Source: Sporobacter termitidis DSM 10068 (lineage in GTDB: Bacteria > Bacillota > Clostridia > Oscillospirales > Oscillospiraceae). Taken from it: a DNA stretch of 64,000 nt. Each line of letters opens with the position of its first letter. The stretch's first letter is position 1. Position numbers and translations under genes: made by a program. This document shows positions 15,750 through 24,339 of this stretch, piece after piece. The stretch spans positions 16,033-80,032 of the forward strand of contig NZ_FQXV01000015.1 of assembly GCF_900130065.1 (NCBI RefSeq). Direction: 5' to 3'. A model generated the notes under the pieces. The model was not told where the DNA came from. It saw only the letters and a program-made list of their open reading frames with translations, and searched no databases.

Positions 15750-16559
15750 ATGGAAATGATGGTCCGGGGCAGCCAGGATACGGATATTTACGTCCATGAA
15801 ATCAACCCGACAGGCCGGCAGACGATATTGTTCCTGCACGGCTGGCCGCTCAACCACAAGGCGTTCGAGTATCAGTACGTCGAGCTGCCGTACCGCGGCT
15901 ACAGATGCATCGGCATGGACACCCGCGGGTTCGGCAGGTCCGGGAAACCGTTTACCGGGTATACATATGATATCCTTGCCGACGACCTGAGGGCTGTCGT
16001 GGACGCGCTGAGGCTCGACAACTTTGTGCTGGCCGGCCATTCGATGGGCGGCGCCACGGCGATCCGCTATATGGCCCGCCACAACGGGCACGGGGTGAAC
16101 AAGCTGGCGCTCTTCGGCGCGGCGGCGCCGAGCGTCACCACGCGTCCGGATTTTCCTTACGGCCTGCCGAAGGAAAACGTTACCGACATCATACAGAACT
16201 CGCTGAACGACAGGCCGTCGATGCTCACAGACCTCAGCAAACAGTTTTTCTATCAGCACCTGCCGCAGCCCTTTTTAGACTGGTTCGTCGACCTCGGCCT
16301 GGAGGCCTCCGGCTGGGCCACCGCCCAGTGCGCCCTGACCTTCCGGGACGCGTGGCTGATGGATGATCTGAAGCAGATCGGCGTCCCGACGCTCATTCTC
16401 CACGGGATACACGATCAGGTCTGCCTGTATCAGCTGGCCGAGGTCATGCACCAGACCATCCCGAACGCCAAGCTCGTCCCCTTTGAAAACAGCGGCCACG
16501 GCCTCTTTTACGAGGAGCGCGACAAGCTCAACGACGAGCTCACGGCGTTTATCGGATAA
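15750..16559 (+). CDS. Alpha/beta hydrolase
   Basis: 269 residues with the alpha/beta-hydrolase fold. FLHGWPLNHKAF gives the oxyanion-hole HG motif, AGHSMGG holds the nucleophilic Ser (about residue 98), and the catalytic His is in ENSGHGLFYEE near the C-terminus. This pattern fits the esterase/non-haem peroxidase-like group; substrate unknown. ATG 15750 behind GGGGGT. Confidence 0.9.
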   Translation: MEMMVRGSQDTDIYVHEINPTGRQTILFLHGWPLNHKAFEYQYVELPYRGYRCIGMDTRGFGRSGKPFTGYTYDILADDLRAVVDALRLDNFVLAGHSMGGATAIRYMARHNGHGVNKLALFGAAAPSVTTRPDFPYGLPKENVTDIIQNSLNDRPSMLTDLSKQFFYQHLPQPFLDWFVDLGLEASGWATAQCALTFRDAWLMDDLKQIGVPTLILHGIHDQVCLYQLAEVMHQTIPNAKLVPFENSGHGLFYEERDKLNDELTAFIG

Positions 16560-16676
16560 ACGTCAAGGCGGCAATTCGTGGTGGAAAAATACAGGAATCC
16601 GTGATACGATGCGGATATAAGGCGTCCGGCGCGCGACGCCGGGCAAACAAACCCTGACTGCAACGGAGGAATAACC

Positions 16677-17183
16677 ATGGATGTCATGGAAGCGATCCAA
16701 ACGCGGCGCAGTGTCCGCAAATACAGCAGCAGACCCATCGAGGAGGAGAAGCTGAACCTTGTGCTGGAGGCGGCGCGGCGCTCTCCGTCGGCGACCAACG
16801 CCCAGAACTGGAGGTTTATCGTCGTGCGTGACAAGGAGAAGCTGCAAAAGCTGATGGAGGCGGCCGACGGACAGCCCTCCGTCGGCGAGGCGCCCTGTGC
16901 CATCGTCGCCTGCGGCACAAAGAAGCGGATAATGGACTGCGGCCAGCCTACCGACACGGTCGACTGCGCCATCGCCATGTCGTACATGATCCTGGAGGCG
17001 CACGAACTTGGCCTCGGCACCTGCTGGCTTGGGCATTTCTATGCCGACAAGGTCAAAAAGACGCTCCGCATTCCGGAGGACGTCAGCGTCATCGCCTTCA
17101 CGCCCCTCGGCTATCCGGCGGAGGAGCCGGAGCCCCGTCCCCGAAAGGAACTGAAAGAGATCGTCAGCTACGAAAAATATTGA
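16677..17183 (+). CDS. Nitroreductase family FMN protein
   Basis: 168 residues, a short nitroreductase-fold protein that works as a homodimer with FMN. The start MDVMEAIQTRRSVRKYSSRPI with RRSxR contacts the FMN phosphate; RRSPSATNAQNWRFIVV and GLGTCWLGHF are typical. Reduces nitro or quinone-like compounds, natural substrate unknown. Start ATG behind CGGAGGAATAACC; followed by a strong terminator. Confidence 0.92.
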   Translation: MDVMEAIQTRRSVRKYSSRPIEEEKLNLVLEAARRSPSATNAQNWRFIVVRDKEKLQKLMEAADGQPSVGEAPCAIVACGTKKRIMDCGQPTDTVDCAIAMSYMILEAHELGLGTCWLGHFYADKVKKTLRIPEDVSVIAFTPLGYPAEEPEPRPRKELKEIVSYEKY

Positions 17184-17188
17184 GGCAA

Positions 17189-17220
17189 AAAATCGCCGCG
17201 GTAAGCCGCGGCGATTTTTA
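17189..17220 (+). terminator. Intrinsic terminator after the nitroreductase gene
   Basis: Stem of 13 bp, AAAATCGCCGCGG (17189-17201) with CCGCGGCGATTTT (17206-17218), TAAG loop, T-run. Confidence 0.85.
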
Positions 17221-17242
17221 TAGCAAGTATGAAAGGACCGCA

Positions 17243-17307
17243 GGCGAACTGTGTTCGCCCCTACGCCATTAATGTAAAATACCCCGTGGGGGCGATCTGT
17301 GATCGCC
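17243..17307. repeat. Intergenic palindromes, copies b and c
   Basis: GGCGAAC-TGT-GTTCGCC (17243-17259), followed by CCTACG, and GGCGATC-TGT-GATCGCC (17291-17307). The second is the exact reverse complement of the palindrome at 22940-22956. Both lie in the 218-bp gap before the TetR gene. Confidence 0.55.
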
Positions 17308-17337
17308 TGAACGTAACTGCCTTTTCAGGAAATTCGC

Positions 17338-17366
17338 TTGACAAGAAATCGAACTAATAGTACGAT
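17338..17366 (+). promoter_or_regulatory. Promoter of the third TetR gene
   Basis: TTGACA (17338-17343), 17-bp spacer, TACGAT (17361-17366), 36 bp before the start codon. Confidence 0.65.
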
Positions 17367-17401
17367 AATTATAATAAAGGTTTGATAAGGAGTGATATAC
17401 G

Positions 17402-18037
17402 ATGGCGGGCGGCAAACGGGAGATGCTGACGGAATTCAACCGCGGCAATATTATGAACGCGGCCAAAATCCTTTTTGAAACGCGCGGGGTTGCCGGGACC
17501 ACGATGGACGATATTGCGAAAAAAGCCGATTACAGCAAATCGACCATTTATATTTATTTCAAGAGCAAGGATGAAATTTATCACCGCATTTTGCTGGAGA
17601 GCATGGTCCTGCTGCGGGACAGGCTTATGGCGGCGGTCAGGGCGGGGGCGGGCTTTGAGGAAAACTATTTTTCGATATGCCGCGAACTGACCGGCTTTCA
17701 GCGGGAGTATCCGCTTTATTTCAACAGCATCTCGGACGAAATCAGCGTGGACGAGGAGGATTTCGAGAGATACCCCGTATTGCGGGACATCTATAACGTC
17801 GGCGAGGAAATCAACGGCGTATTGTCGGCCCTGCTCATCAAGGGGATGGAGGGCGGTGGCCTGCGCGCCGGGCTGAAGCCTGTGCCCACGATATTGACGA
17901 TGTGGGCGAGCCTCTGCGGCGTTATCAAAATGGCCGGGCAAAAGGAAAAATATTTGAAAAAGCTTCAGATAAATAAGCGGGAATATCTGGACGACAGCTT
18001 TCGGATGCTGCTGAACTCCTTGAAAGCGGGCGACTGA
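17402..18037 (+). CDS. TetR/AcrR family transcriptional regulator
   Basis: 211 residues with an N-terminal helix-turn-helix (MDDIAKKADYSKSTIYIYFK then SKDEIY, about 37-62). The C-terminal domain is unassigned. It stands 1 bp before the gene for a membrane FMN-binding protein, so it very likely controls that gene. Start ATG 17402 behind AAGGAG. Confidence 0.9.
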   Translation: MAGGKREMLTEFNRGNIMNAAKILFETRGVAGTTMDDIAKKADYSKSTIYIYFKSKDEIYHRILLESMVLLRDRLMAAVRAGAGFEENYFSICRELTGFQREYPLYFNSISDEISVDEEDFERYPVLRDIYNVGEEINGVLSALLIKGMEGGGLRAGLKPVPTILTMWASLCGVIKMAGQKEKYLKKLQINKREYLDDSFRMLLNSLKAGD

Positions 18038-18038
18038 A

Positions 18039-18710
18039 ATGGTTTTAGGTTATATTACCGCCGCCCTGTTTCTGCTGACGGCTGCAAAATTCATCACGAA
18101 GCGGCTCCCGTACAAAAGATTGGACGCCTCCGCCCTGAAAATCCACAAAGCAGCCGGTCTGGCGCTGCTGGCCGTCTCCTCCGTCCACGCGATTCTTGTC
18201 TGGAAGCTGATGCACCAGCGCCCTCCCGGCATGTATATTGCCGGATTTGTACTCCTTGCCTGTATCCTGGCCGCCGTGCTGAGCCGTGTGTTCATGAAAA
18301 AGCTGGGCAGGAAATGGCTGAAAATCCACAGAGCGGCCGCGGCGGTGATTTGCCTTTGCCTGACCCTGCATATCGTGCTGGGCGTCACGAGCTTTGCCGC
18401 CTATCAAAAGGCCGTGGCCTCCATCACGTTTTCCGATATTGACGTCGGCCGGGTCGCGGACGGCGTCTATGAGGGTGATTGCGACGTGGGCTATATTTAC
18501 GCGAAGGTCAGCGTCACGGTGAAAAACGGAAAAATCCTGTCCGTGGATATTCTGGAGCACAGGAACGAAAGGGGAACGCCCGCTGAAAAAATAACAGGCG
18601 AGATCGTATCGGCGCAGTCGCTCGACGTGGACGCCGTCAGCGGCGCCACGAATTCAAGCAAGGTGATCAGGAAGGCGGCCGAAAACGCGCTGGCGCAGGG
18701 GATAGGGTGA
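18039..18710 (+). CDS. Membrane protein with C-terminal covalent FMN-binding domain
   Basis: 223 residues: four hydrophobic helices (about 3-20, 38-57, 67-87, 97-118) then an FMN_bind domain (about 140-220). The motif AVSGATNSS matches the site where ApbE attaches FMN to Ser/Thr in RnfG/NqrC-like proteins. Histidines in or near the helices (KIHKAAG, SVHAIL, KIHRAAA, LTLHIVLG) could ligate haem, resembling a ferric-reductase-like module. Likely passes electrons from a membrane donor to FMN outside the cytoplasm; no apbE gene is in the window. Controlled by the adjacent TetR gene (inference). Confidence 0.8.
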   Translation: MVLGYITAALFLLTAAKFITKRLPYKRLDASALKIHKAAGLALLAVSSVHAILVWKLMHQRPPGMYIAGFVLLACILAAVLSRVFMKKLGRKWLKIHRAAAAVICLCLTLHIVLGVTSFAAYQKAVASITFSDIDVGRVADGVYEGDCDVGYIYAKVSVTVKNGKILSVDILEHRNERGTPAEKITGEIVSAQSLDVDAVSGATNSSKVIRKAAENALAQGIG

Positions 18711-18745
18711 ATGGCGTCAATGACAATTCATACCGGGATAGACAA

Positions 18746-18774
18746 AAACCGCTGCGAAAGCAGCGGTTTATCGT
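18746..18774. terminator. Bidirectional terminator between convergent genes
   Basis: Perfect 10-bp stem AAACCGCTGC/GCAGCGGTTT (18746-18769) with a GAAA tetraloop, between the FMN-binding gene and the convergent flavodoxin-like gene. Confidence 0.85.
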
Positions 18775-18784
18775 TTGTAGGTGC

Positions 18785-19342
18785 TTATTCGCTCAGCCAT
18801 TTGCCCAGGCGTTCGGCGTCCTCCAGCACGTCCTTCTGGCTGTAGACGTGTTCGGCCACGTGGGTGCCGCCGGCCACGAGGATATCGTAATCGCCGAAGC
18901 CCATGAACTGCATGTTTTTGCCCACGTGCTCGAAATAATGGCGGAACATGTTCGTGTCGTTCTGCCCCTGGGTGAAGAGGAGCAGGACCTTTTTGCCGGG
19001 AGTCAGCGCGCTTTGGTGCTCGGGGCGCAGAAACGCGAAAAGCCGGTCCACGGCCGCTTTCAGCTGGGCGCTCATCGACCACATATAGACGGGAGAAGCC
19101 AGGACAATGCCGTCCGCTGCGGCGATGTCGTCGTAAATGGGCTGCATATCGTCCTCCGTGGCGCACCGGCCCGTCTGCTGACATCGGAAGCAGCCCTGGC
19201 AGCCTTTGATGTTCATGGTGTTGAGATGATAGGTCTTGACCTCCGCGGCCCGCTGCTCCGCGGCCTTGACGACTTTCTCCGCCAGTGCCGCCGTGCAGCC
19301 GTGGGCATGAGGGCTGCCGTTCAGAACAACGATTTTTTTCAT
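18785..19342 (-). CDS. Flavodoxin-like NAD(P)H-dependent FMN reductase
   Basis: 185 residues. GSPHAHGCTAALAE at the N-terminus is the FMN phosphate loop; SPVYMWSMSAQLKAAVDR is the flavin-contact segment. GCQGCFRCQQTGRC provides a cysteine cluster like that of iron-sulfur flavoproteins, although the exact Cys spacing for [4Fe-4S] is not certain. Probable electron-transfer or reductase role in anaerobic redox balance. Start behind CGGAGG. Confidence 0.85.
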   Translation of the reverse strand: MKKIVVLNGSPHAHGCTAALAEKVVKAAEQRAAEVKTYHLNTMNIKGCQGCFRCQQTGRCATEDDMQPIYDDIAAADGIVLASPVYMWSMSAQLKAAVDRLFAFLRPEHQSALTPGKKVLLLFTQGQNDTNMFRHYFEHVGKNMQFMGFGDYDILVAGGTHVAEHVYSQKDVLEDAERLGKWLSE

Positions 19343-19515
19343 ATCAGACCTCCGTTAAGTATCATATTTTTTTCGCAAAAAAATATATGAAAAAGCTGGA
19401 CAAGACGTTATAATGAATTCGTTCTTACACGACTGCTTTGGGGCTTGTGTTTCGTTTCCATTATAGCACCGATGCGGTTTGTAAACGATCATAATTTTAC
19501 GGGAGTGGTGCCGTT

Positions 19516-20589
19516 ATGGTGATCAAAGCGGCGATCCCGTCGTTATACGGCGGGTCGTTTGAGATCGCGCCGCTGGAGCTCAGAAGGCCCGGGCCGGAGG
19601 AGGTCCTGGTGAGAATCGTTTCCTGCGGCGTCTGCCACACGGATATGGCGATGATGAACGGCAGCGGCCTGATGGTGCTGGGCCACGAGGGCAGCGGCGT
19701 CGTGGAGGCCGTCGGCCCGGACGCGGGGGACCTGCGCCTCGGCGACCATGTGGTTTTATCCTACCCGTCCTGCGGCGCCTGCGAGGCCTGCAGGGACTCA
19801 AGGCCCTACGACTGCGTCTATTTCAGCGATCTGTTCATGGGGGACAGGCTGCGCGGGACGATCCCGCTGCGGTATAACGGGCGTATCGTCACGCCGTTTT
19901 TCGGCCAGGGCAGCTTTGCCACGTTTTCCGTCGTGCATAAAAGCAGCGCCGTCAAGGTCCCGAAGGACGCGGACCTGAAGCTGCTGGGGCCGTTGGGCTG
20001 CGGCGTCCAGACAGGCGCCGGCGCCGTGCTGAATTACTTGAAGCCGCGCCCCGGCAAGGCCATCGCGATTTTCGGCACGGGCAGCGTCGGCCTTTCGGCA
20101 GTAATTGCCGCGCGCATTGCCGGCTGCGCGCCGATCATCGCCGTGGACAGGCTGGAGCCCCGCCTCGCCCTGGCCGGGAAATTCGGCGCGACGCACACGG
20201 TGAACAGCGCCGCTGTCCGCGACGTCAGAAAAGAGATCCTGCAGATCAGCGGCGGCATCCGGTATGCCCTTGATACGACCGGCAGCATGGCGCTTATGAA
20301 TGTCGCCATGTCATGCCTCCTGCCGGGCGGCAGGGGCTGCGGCGTGGCCGCGGCCGGCCGGCCGCGGGTGGACCGGGAAGCTTCCGCCGAAAGCAAGCAC
20401 TGGGATGAGATCATCCAGGGTTGCGCCGTCCCGCAGGTTTTTATCCCGAGGATGATCGATTACTGGAAAAAGGGGCGATTCCCGTTTGAGGAAATGCTCA
20501 CCTTCTTCAAATTCGAGGATATTAACGAGGCCTTCAGGAAAGCGGAGGCATTTGAGGTCGTCAAGCCTGTTTTGGTGATGCAGGCATAA
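19516..20589 (+). CDS. Zinc-dependent medium-chain alcohol dehydrogenase
   Basis: 357 residues, MDR superfamily. Catalytic zinc ligands Cys40, His57 (GHEGSG) and the Cys of GCGVQTG; structural zinc Cys86, 89, 92 and 100, with the exact 3-3-8 spacing of horse-liver-type enzymes. NAD-binding GTGSVGLSAV around residue 185. The sequence resembles aryl/benzyl alcohol dehydrogenases, oxidising aromatic or allylic alcohols with NAD; substrate is inferred. Monocistronic, preceded by a 170-bp intergenic region with a possible -10 TATAAT at 19409-19414. Confidence 0.9.
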   Translation: MVIKAAIPSLYGGSFEIAPLELRRPGPEEVLVRIVSCGVCHTDMAMMNGSGLMVLGHEGSGVVEAVGPDAGDLRLGDHVVLSYPSCGACEACRDSRPYDCVYFSDLFMGDRLRGTIPLRYNGRIVTPFFGQGSFATFSVVHKSSAVKVPKDADLKLLGPLGCGVQTGAGAVLNYLKPRPGKAIAIFGTGSVGLSAVIAARIAGCAPIIAVDRLEPRLALAGKFGATHTVNSAAVRDVRKEILQISGGIRYALDTTGSMALMNVAMSCLLPGGRGCGVAAAGRPRVDREASAESKHWDEIIQGCAVPQVFIPRMIDYWKKGRFPFEEMLTFFKFEDINEAFRKAEAFEVVKPVLVMQA

Positions 20590-20623
20590 AGCGCCGCGCC
20601 GCGTATTTGAAGGAGTCGTTGGA

Positions 20624-21820
20624 ATGAAATTTTATATCGCGAGGCATCCGGTTTTCAACCGCCAGAGAGGCGTTGCCGGATATAAGCTGGAGCTCTGCCG
20701 GAGCCTCAGGGATAGATTCTACGGACAGTACCGCGAGCCGGACGACGCCGAGGCGCTGTACCGTCAGCTGTGTTTTCCGGGTTTTGAAGAGACGCCGGCC
20801 AGGCCGCTGGCGATCCTTGATTTTCCGGAGGAGCTGTTTGAAAGCCTGATTCCGCTGCTGCCGAGAAAATACGTCGTGATCGACTACGACGGCGCCGAGA
20901 ACAGCGAGGCAGACGCCCTCCGGGATATTAAAAAAATCAAAGCCCAGGGCTACAGGGTCCTCAGCGACGCCACGGAGAACCCGAGCCCCCGCGTCATGCA
21001 GCTGGCCGACCTGGCCGGGCTGGACTTTTCAGCCTTGAGTGCGGACACGCCGCCGGACCGCGCCGCTTCCGGTAAGGACCTGCCGCGGTATTACGCCCGG
21101 GGCGTGGACACCTGGGAGAATTATAAAAAGGCTTTTGCCGCCGGCTGCGAGTATTTTCAGGGCGATTTTTTTATGGAGCCGCTGTCCGGCCGGCAAAGCG
21201 TCCTGTACTCCTTCAGCCCGCCGGTTTTGCGCGTGATCTCCGAGCTTGGGGCACCGGAGCCGAGCTTCAAGGAGATCACAAGGCTCATCGAGCACGACCT
21301 GAACCTCGCCTACAATCTCCTGCGGCGCGTCAATTCCGCGTACGTCGCGCCGAAATTCAAGGTCAAAACGATCTCCCAGGCCATCACGATCCTGGGCCTC
21401 AAGGAGCTCAATGAATTGATGTCTACCTTTATCATCAGGCAGCTGCAGAGCGCCGACAACAGCGAGCTTTTACGCCGCGCGCTCATCCGGGGAAAATTCA
21501 TGGATCTGCTGGCGGGCTTCAACAGAATGCCGCAGAAGGGCTCGGAGGCTTTTTTCACCGGGATATTTTCGCTGCTTGATGTCATACTGAACAACAGCAT
21601 GGCGGCAATACTGGAGGAGCTGCCGCTGACCGACGCCGTTAAAAAGGCGCTCCTTGGGGAGGGCGGCAGCCTGAATCTGCTCCTGGACATGGTCCGGCTT
21701 TACGAACAGGGGCGCTGGGAGGAATTTGACCGGGCGTACAATCCGGACTACCCGGAGCAGGAGCGGATGATGAATTTTTATCTTTCGGCGCTGAAATGGG
21801 CAGAATCCTTTGACATTTAG
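20624..21820 (+). CDS. EAL-like/HDOD signalling protein (YuxH-like)
   Basis: 398 residues. The N-terminal part (1-190) is a degenerate EAL-type region that lacks the catalytic EAL signature (opening MKFYIARHPVFNRQRGVAGYKLEL in place of the usual ARQPIFD...GYELLYR). The C-terminal part is an HDOD domain (about 200-390; INLAYNLLRRVNS-like and TISQAITILGLKELNELM). Such proteins act in cyclic-di-GMP-related or stress signalling, probably without enzyme activity. Ribosome site GAAGGAG. Confidence 0.85.
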   Translation: MKFYIARHPVFNRQRGVAGYKLELCRSLRDRFYGQYREPDDAEALYRQLCFPGFEETPARPLAILDFPEELFESLIPLLPRKYVVIDYDGAENSEADALRDIKKIKAQGYRVLSDATENPSPRVMQLADLAGLDFSALSADTPPDRAASGKDLPRYYARGVDTWENYKKAFAAGCEYFQGDFFMEPLSGRQSVLYSFSPPVLRVISELGAPEPSFKEITRLIEHDLNLAYNLLRRVNSAYVAPKFKVKTISQAITILGLKELNELMSTFIIRQLQSADNSELLRRALIRGKFMDLLAGFNRMPQKGSEAFFTGIFSLLDVILNNSMAAILEELPLTDAVKKALLGEGGSLNLLLDMVRLYEQGRWEEFDRAYNPDYPEQERMMNFYLSALKWAESFDI

Positions 21821-21863
21821 CCAAAAGAGGGAAGACGACGAACAGATTTTCTGTTCTGACAAC

Positions 21864-21893
21864 TTGCTATCCGGCACGGGCAGGCTCTATAAT
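21864..21893 (+). promoter_or_regulatory. Promoter of the gtrA-like gene
   Basis: TTGCTA (21864-21869), 18-bp spacer, perfect TATAAT (21888-21893), 39 bp before the start codon. Confidence 0.55.
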
Positions 21894-21931
21894 ATACTCC
21901 GGGTCCGGACAACGATGAAAAGCGGGATAAT

Positions 21932-22399
21932 ATGGCTGAAAAACCGACACAAGCACTGACGGCGAAGCAATACGCCGTCCAGTTTATAAAATTTACCTTA
22001 TTCTCCATCAGCGCGGGCGTCATCCAGATTTTGAGCTTTACGGCGCTCGGTCAACTGACGGCACTCAATTATTGGCCGAAATATCTTGTCGCGCTCGTCC
22101 TGTCCGTCCTGTATAATTTTACGCTGAACAGGCGCTTCACCTTCAGGTCGGTGACGAATTTCCCGCTGGCCATGATAAAGGTCGCCGGCTACTATGCGGT
22201 CTTCACGCCGCTGTCGACCTGGTGGGGAGATAAGCTGACAGGCCGCGGCTGGAATGAATTCCTTGTGCTTTTCGGCACGATGGTTATCAATTTCATTACG
22301 GAATTTCTGTTCGACCGTTTCGTCGTGTTCAGAAATTCGATCAACACCAACGAACAGGCGCAGAGGCAGACCGGAACAGGCGCTTCAAACACCGATTAA
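21932..22399 (+). CDS. GtrA-like membrane protein
   Basis: 155 residues with four membrane helices. FSISAGVIQILSF, a YNFTLNRRFTF signature (helix 2-3) and FLFDRFVVFR at the end are typical of GtrA, the small flippase-like protein for lipid-linked sugars. Its glycosyltransferase partner is not adjacent, so its substrate cannot be named. Followed 27 bp later by a GNAT gene. Confidence 0.88.
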   Translation: MAEKPTQALTAKQYAVQFIKFTLFSISAGVIQILSFTALGQLTALNYWPKYLVALVLSVLYNFTLNRRFTFRSVTNFPLAMIKVAGYYAVFTPLSTWWGDKLTGRGWNEFLVLFGTMVINFITEFLFDRFVVFRNSINTNEQAQRQTGTGASNTD

Positions 22400-22426
22400 A
22401 CAAGATATAGGGAGTACGAGACAGAA

Positions 22427-22909
22427 ATGAGCGAAATGCACGTCAGGCCGGCCGTCGAGGCGGATATCCCGCTGATCCTCCGTTTTATCAGGGAACTGGC
22501 GGAATACGAAAAGCTTTCAGACCAGGTGACGGCGACGGAAGAAATATTGACTGAATGGATATTCAAAAGGCAGCGCGCTGAGGCGCTGATCGGCGAAGAG
22601 GACGGCGCGCCCGTCGGCTACGCGCTGCTGTTTCACAATTTCTCCACGTTTCTGGGCCGGGCGGGCATCTACATAGAAGATATCTATGTGCGCCCGGAGC
22701 ATCGCAAAAAGGGCTATGGCAAAGCGTTTTTCAAGCACATCGCCGGTCTCTGCCGCGACCGGGGCTGCGGCCGCCTGGAATGGTCCTGCCTGGATTGGAA
22801 CAGGCCCAGCATCGATTTTTACCTCTCCCTGGGCGCCCGGCCCATGGAGGATTGGACAATTTATAGATTGAATACAGATTCAATCAATAAATTGGCGGAA
22901 GATTTATAA
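22427..22909 (+). CDS. GNAT acetyltransferase, diamine/thialysine type
   Basis: 160 residues. Acetyl-CoA loop RPEHRKKGYGKAFF (about 89-102) and the C-terminal WSCLDWNRPSIDFYLSLGA pattern are typical of spermidine/spermine or thialysine N-acetyltransferases. The opening MHVRPAVEADIPLILRFIRELAEYE fits this subgroup. Acetylates a small amine, exact substrate unknown. Confidence 0.87.
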   Translation: MSEMHVRPAVEADIPLILRFIRELAEYEKLSDQVTATEEILTEWIFKRQRAEALIGEEDGAPVGYALLFHNFSTFLGRAGIYIEDIYVRPEHRKKGYGKAFFKHIAGLCRDRGCGRLEWSCLDWNRPSIDFYLSLGARPMEDWTIYRLNTDSINKLAEDL

Positions 22910-22939
22910 AGATTTCCGCTGCCTTTGAAAGGAACGGCA

Positions 22940-22956
22940 GGCGATCACAGATCGCC
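22940..22956. repeat. Intergenic palindrome, copy d
   Basis: GGCGATC-ACA-GATCGCC, the exact reverse complement of the palindrome at 17291-17307, with shared CAGGCGATC flank. Confidence 0.55.
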
Positions 22957-22990
22957 CATCGTCAGCAATTTTTTATGTTCCGTTATAAAA

Positions 22991-23239
22991 CAGGACGCTC
23001 CCTCACGGAGAGCGTCCTTAGCTTGTCGAAAAACTCATATGCAGCAAAAAAGCTTCGCAGAATTGCCGCCGCGCACGGCGGCAATAAGGTGAAATCCGTC
23101 ATTTCCGGCGGCGTGTACGTCGGAAATGACACTTCTCATGCGGGGAGCGGCTGAGCGAGCTGCATGCGGCTTTTTGTCGGGTAAAGCCCGAAAGGCTTTA
23201 CCGACAGTCTGAGGACGCTCCCGCATGGAGAGCGCCCTG
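22991..23239. mobile_element. MITE-like element with imperfect terminal inverted repeats
   Basis: About 249 bp with no ORF. The two ends, about 38 bp each, are imperfect inverted repeats, and each is itself a hairpin: GGACGCTC...GAGCGTCC at 22993-23017 and GGACGCTC...GAGCGCCC at 23213-23237. The interior holds more palindromes (GCCGCC...GGCGGC near 23067; GTCGGGTAAAGCC with GGCTTTACCGAC at 23177-23203). No target duplication was recognised. Looks like a non-autonomous element or a large REP-type cluster between the GNAT and clpP genes. Confidence 0.55.
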
Positions 23240-23250
23240 CTTTTGCTGTC

Positions 23251-23841
23251 TTAAACTCTTTTCTCCAAAATCCCGTCGATCAGGCCGTAGGCTTTGGCGT
23301 CGTCGGCCGACATGAAGAAGTCGCGTTCCATATCGGCGGCGATCCGCTCCGCGGGCTGGCCGGTGAGGTCGGCGTAGATGGCGTTCAGCTTCTGCTTCGT
23401 TTTTTCCATCCATCGGCTGTGGATCATGATATCGGTGGCCTGGCCCTGGATGCCGGAGGCGGAGGGCTGGTGGATCATGATCTCCGAGTTCGGCAGGGCA
23501 AACCGCTTGCCCTTCGTCCCGGACGCCAGAAGGAGAGAGGCGGCGCTGGCCGCCAGGCCGACGCAGATGGTCGATACCTCGCATTTCAGGTAGCGCATCG
23601 TGTCAAAGATGGCAAAGGCCGAGGTGACCGAGCCGCCGGGGCTGTTGATATAAAACTGAATCTCCTTATCGGGGTCCGAGGATTCCAGAAACAGCAGCTG
23701 CGCCACGATAAGGCTTGCCGTCTGGTCGCTGACCGGATCGTTCAGCATGATGATTCTGTCATTGAGAAGCCTCGAAAAGATGTCGTAGGAGCGCTCCCCG
23801 CGGGAGGTCTGCTCAATGACGACGGGTACAAGATTGCTCAT
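23251..23841 (-). CDS. clpP: ATP-dependent Clp protease proteolytic subunit
   Basis: 196-residue serine peptidase that forms the double-ring chamber used by ClpX/ClpA/ClpC. The catalytic triad is intact: Ser99 ([10 protein letters not shown]), His124 (IMIHQP), Asp174 (MERDFFMS). Where most ClpPs have SMG or SMA after the nucleophile region this one has SAA. No clpX is adjacent; it follows an AraC-type gene by 13 bp instead, so it may be a secondary ClpP paralog. Start ATG behind GGAGG. Confidence 0.92.
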   Translation of the reverse strand: MSNLVPVVIEQTSRGERSYDIFSRLLNDRIIMLNDPVSDQTASLIVAQLLFLESSDPDKEIQFYINSPGGSVTSAFAIFDTMRYLKCEVSTICVGLAASAASLLLASGTKGKRFALPNSEIMIHQPSASGIQGQATDIMIHSRWMEKTKQKLNAIYADLTGQPAERIAADMERDFFMSADDAKAYGLIDGILEKRV

Positions 23842-23854
23842 AAAACCTCCGAAA

Positions 23855-24244
23855 TTACGCCGCCCTGGCGCACATCGTCGTGCCGCCGGCGCCGTGATGA
23901 TGCCCGATATGCCGCGCGGCCGTATGCTGCCGGCGGTACTCCTCGGGCGTCAGGCTGTAGATGCGCTTGAAAGCTCTTGTAAAGGCCTCGTGGGAGCCGT
24001 ACTGGTACCGGAGCGCGATATCGAGAATCCTGTCCCCGGTCGTGGCGAGCTCAGCCGCCGCGCGGGCCATGCGCCGCCTCCGGATATAGCTCGTGACGGA
24101 CTCGCCCGTTTCCTGGCGGAAGAGCCTGTGGAAATGGTATTTGGACAAAAACGCGATCCCGGCCAGCTCCTCGAGCTCCAGCTTCCGGCTCAGATGGCGC
24201 TCGATATAGTCGAGCAGACGGCGGATGTCTTCCTTATGTTCCAT
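23855..24244 (-). CDS. AraC-family regulator consisting of the DNA-binding domain only
   Basis: 129 residues. Two helix-turn-helix units of the AraC type fill residues 5-108 ([20 protein letters not shown] and [21 protein letters not shown]). There is no sensor domain, as in MarA/SoxS/Rob-like proteins, so its activity is probably set by its level. A His/Gly-rich tail ([12 protein letters not shown]) might bind metal. Likely in one transcript with clpP. Confidence 0.88.
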   Translation of the reverse strand: MEHKEDIRRLLDYIERHLSRKLELEELAGIAFLSKYHFHRLFRQETGESVTSYIRRRRMARAAAELATTGDRILDIALRYQYGSHEAFTRAFKRIYSLTPEEYRRQHTAARHIGHHHGAGGTTMCARAA

Positions 24245-24339
24245 CGAATCTACACCTCACTGTCTCCGATTATACGGCGTGCCGCGGCGCGCCGTTTGAT
24301 TATTTTTGCTGTTTTTACCGTCTCCGCGAAATAAGCCTG

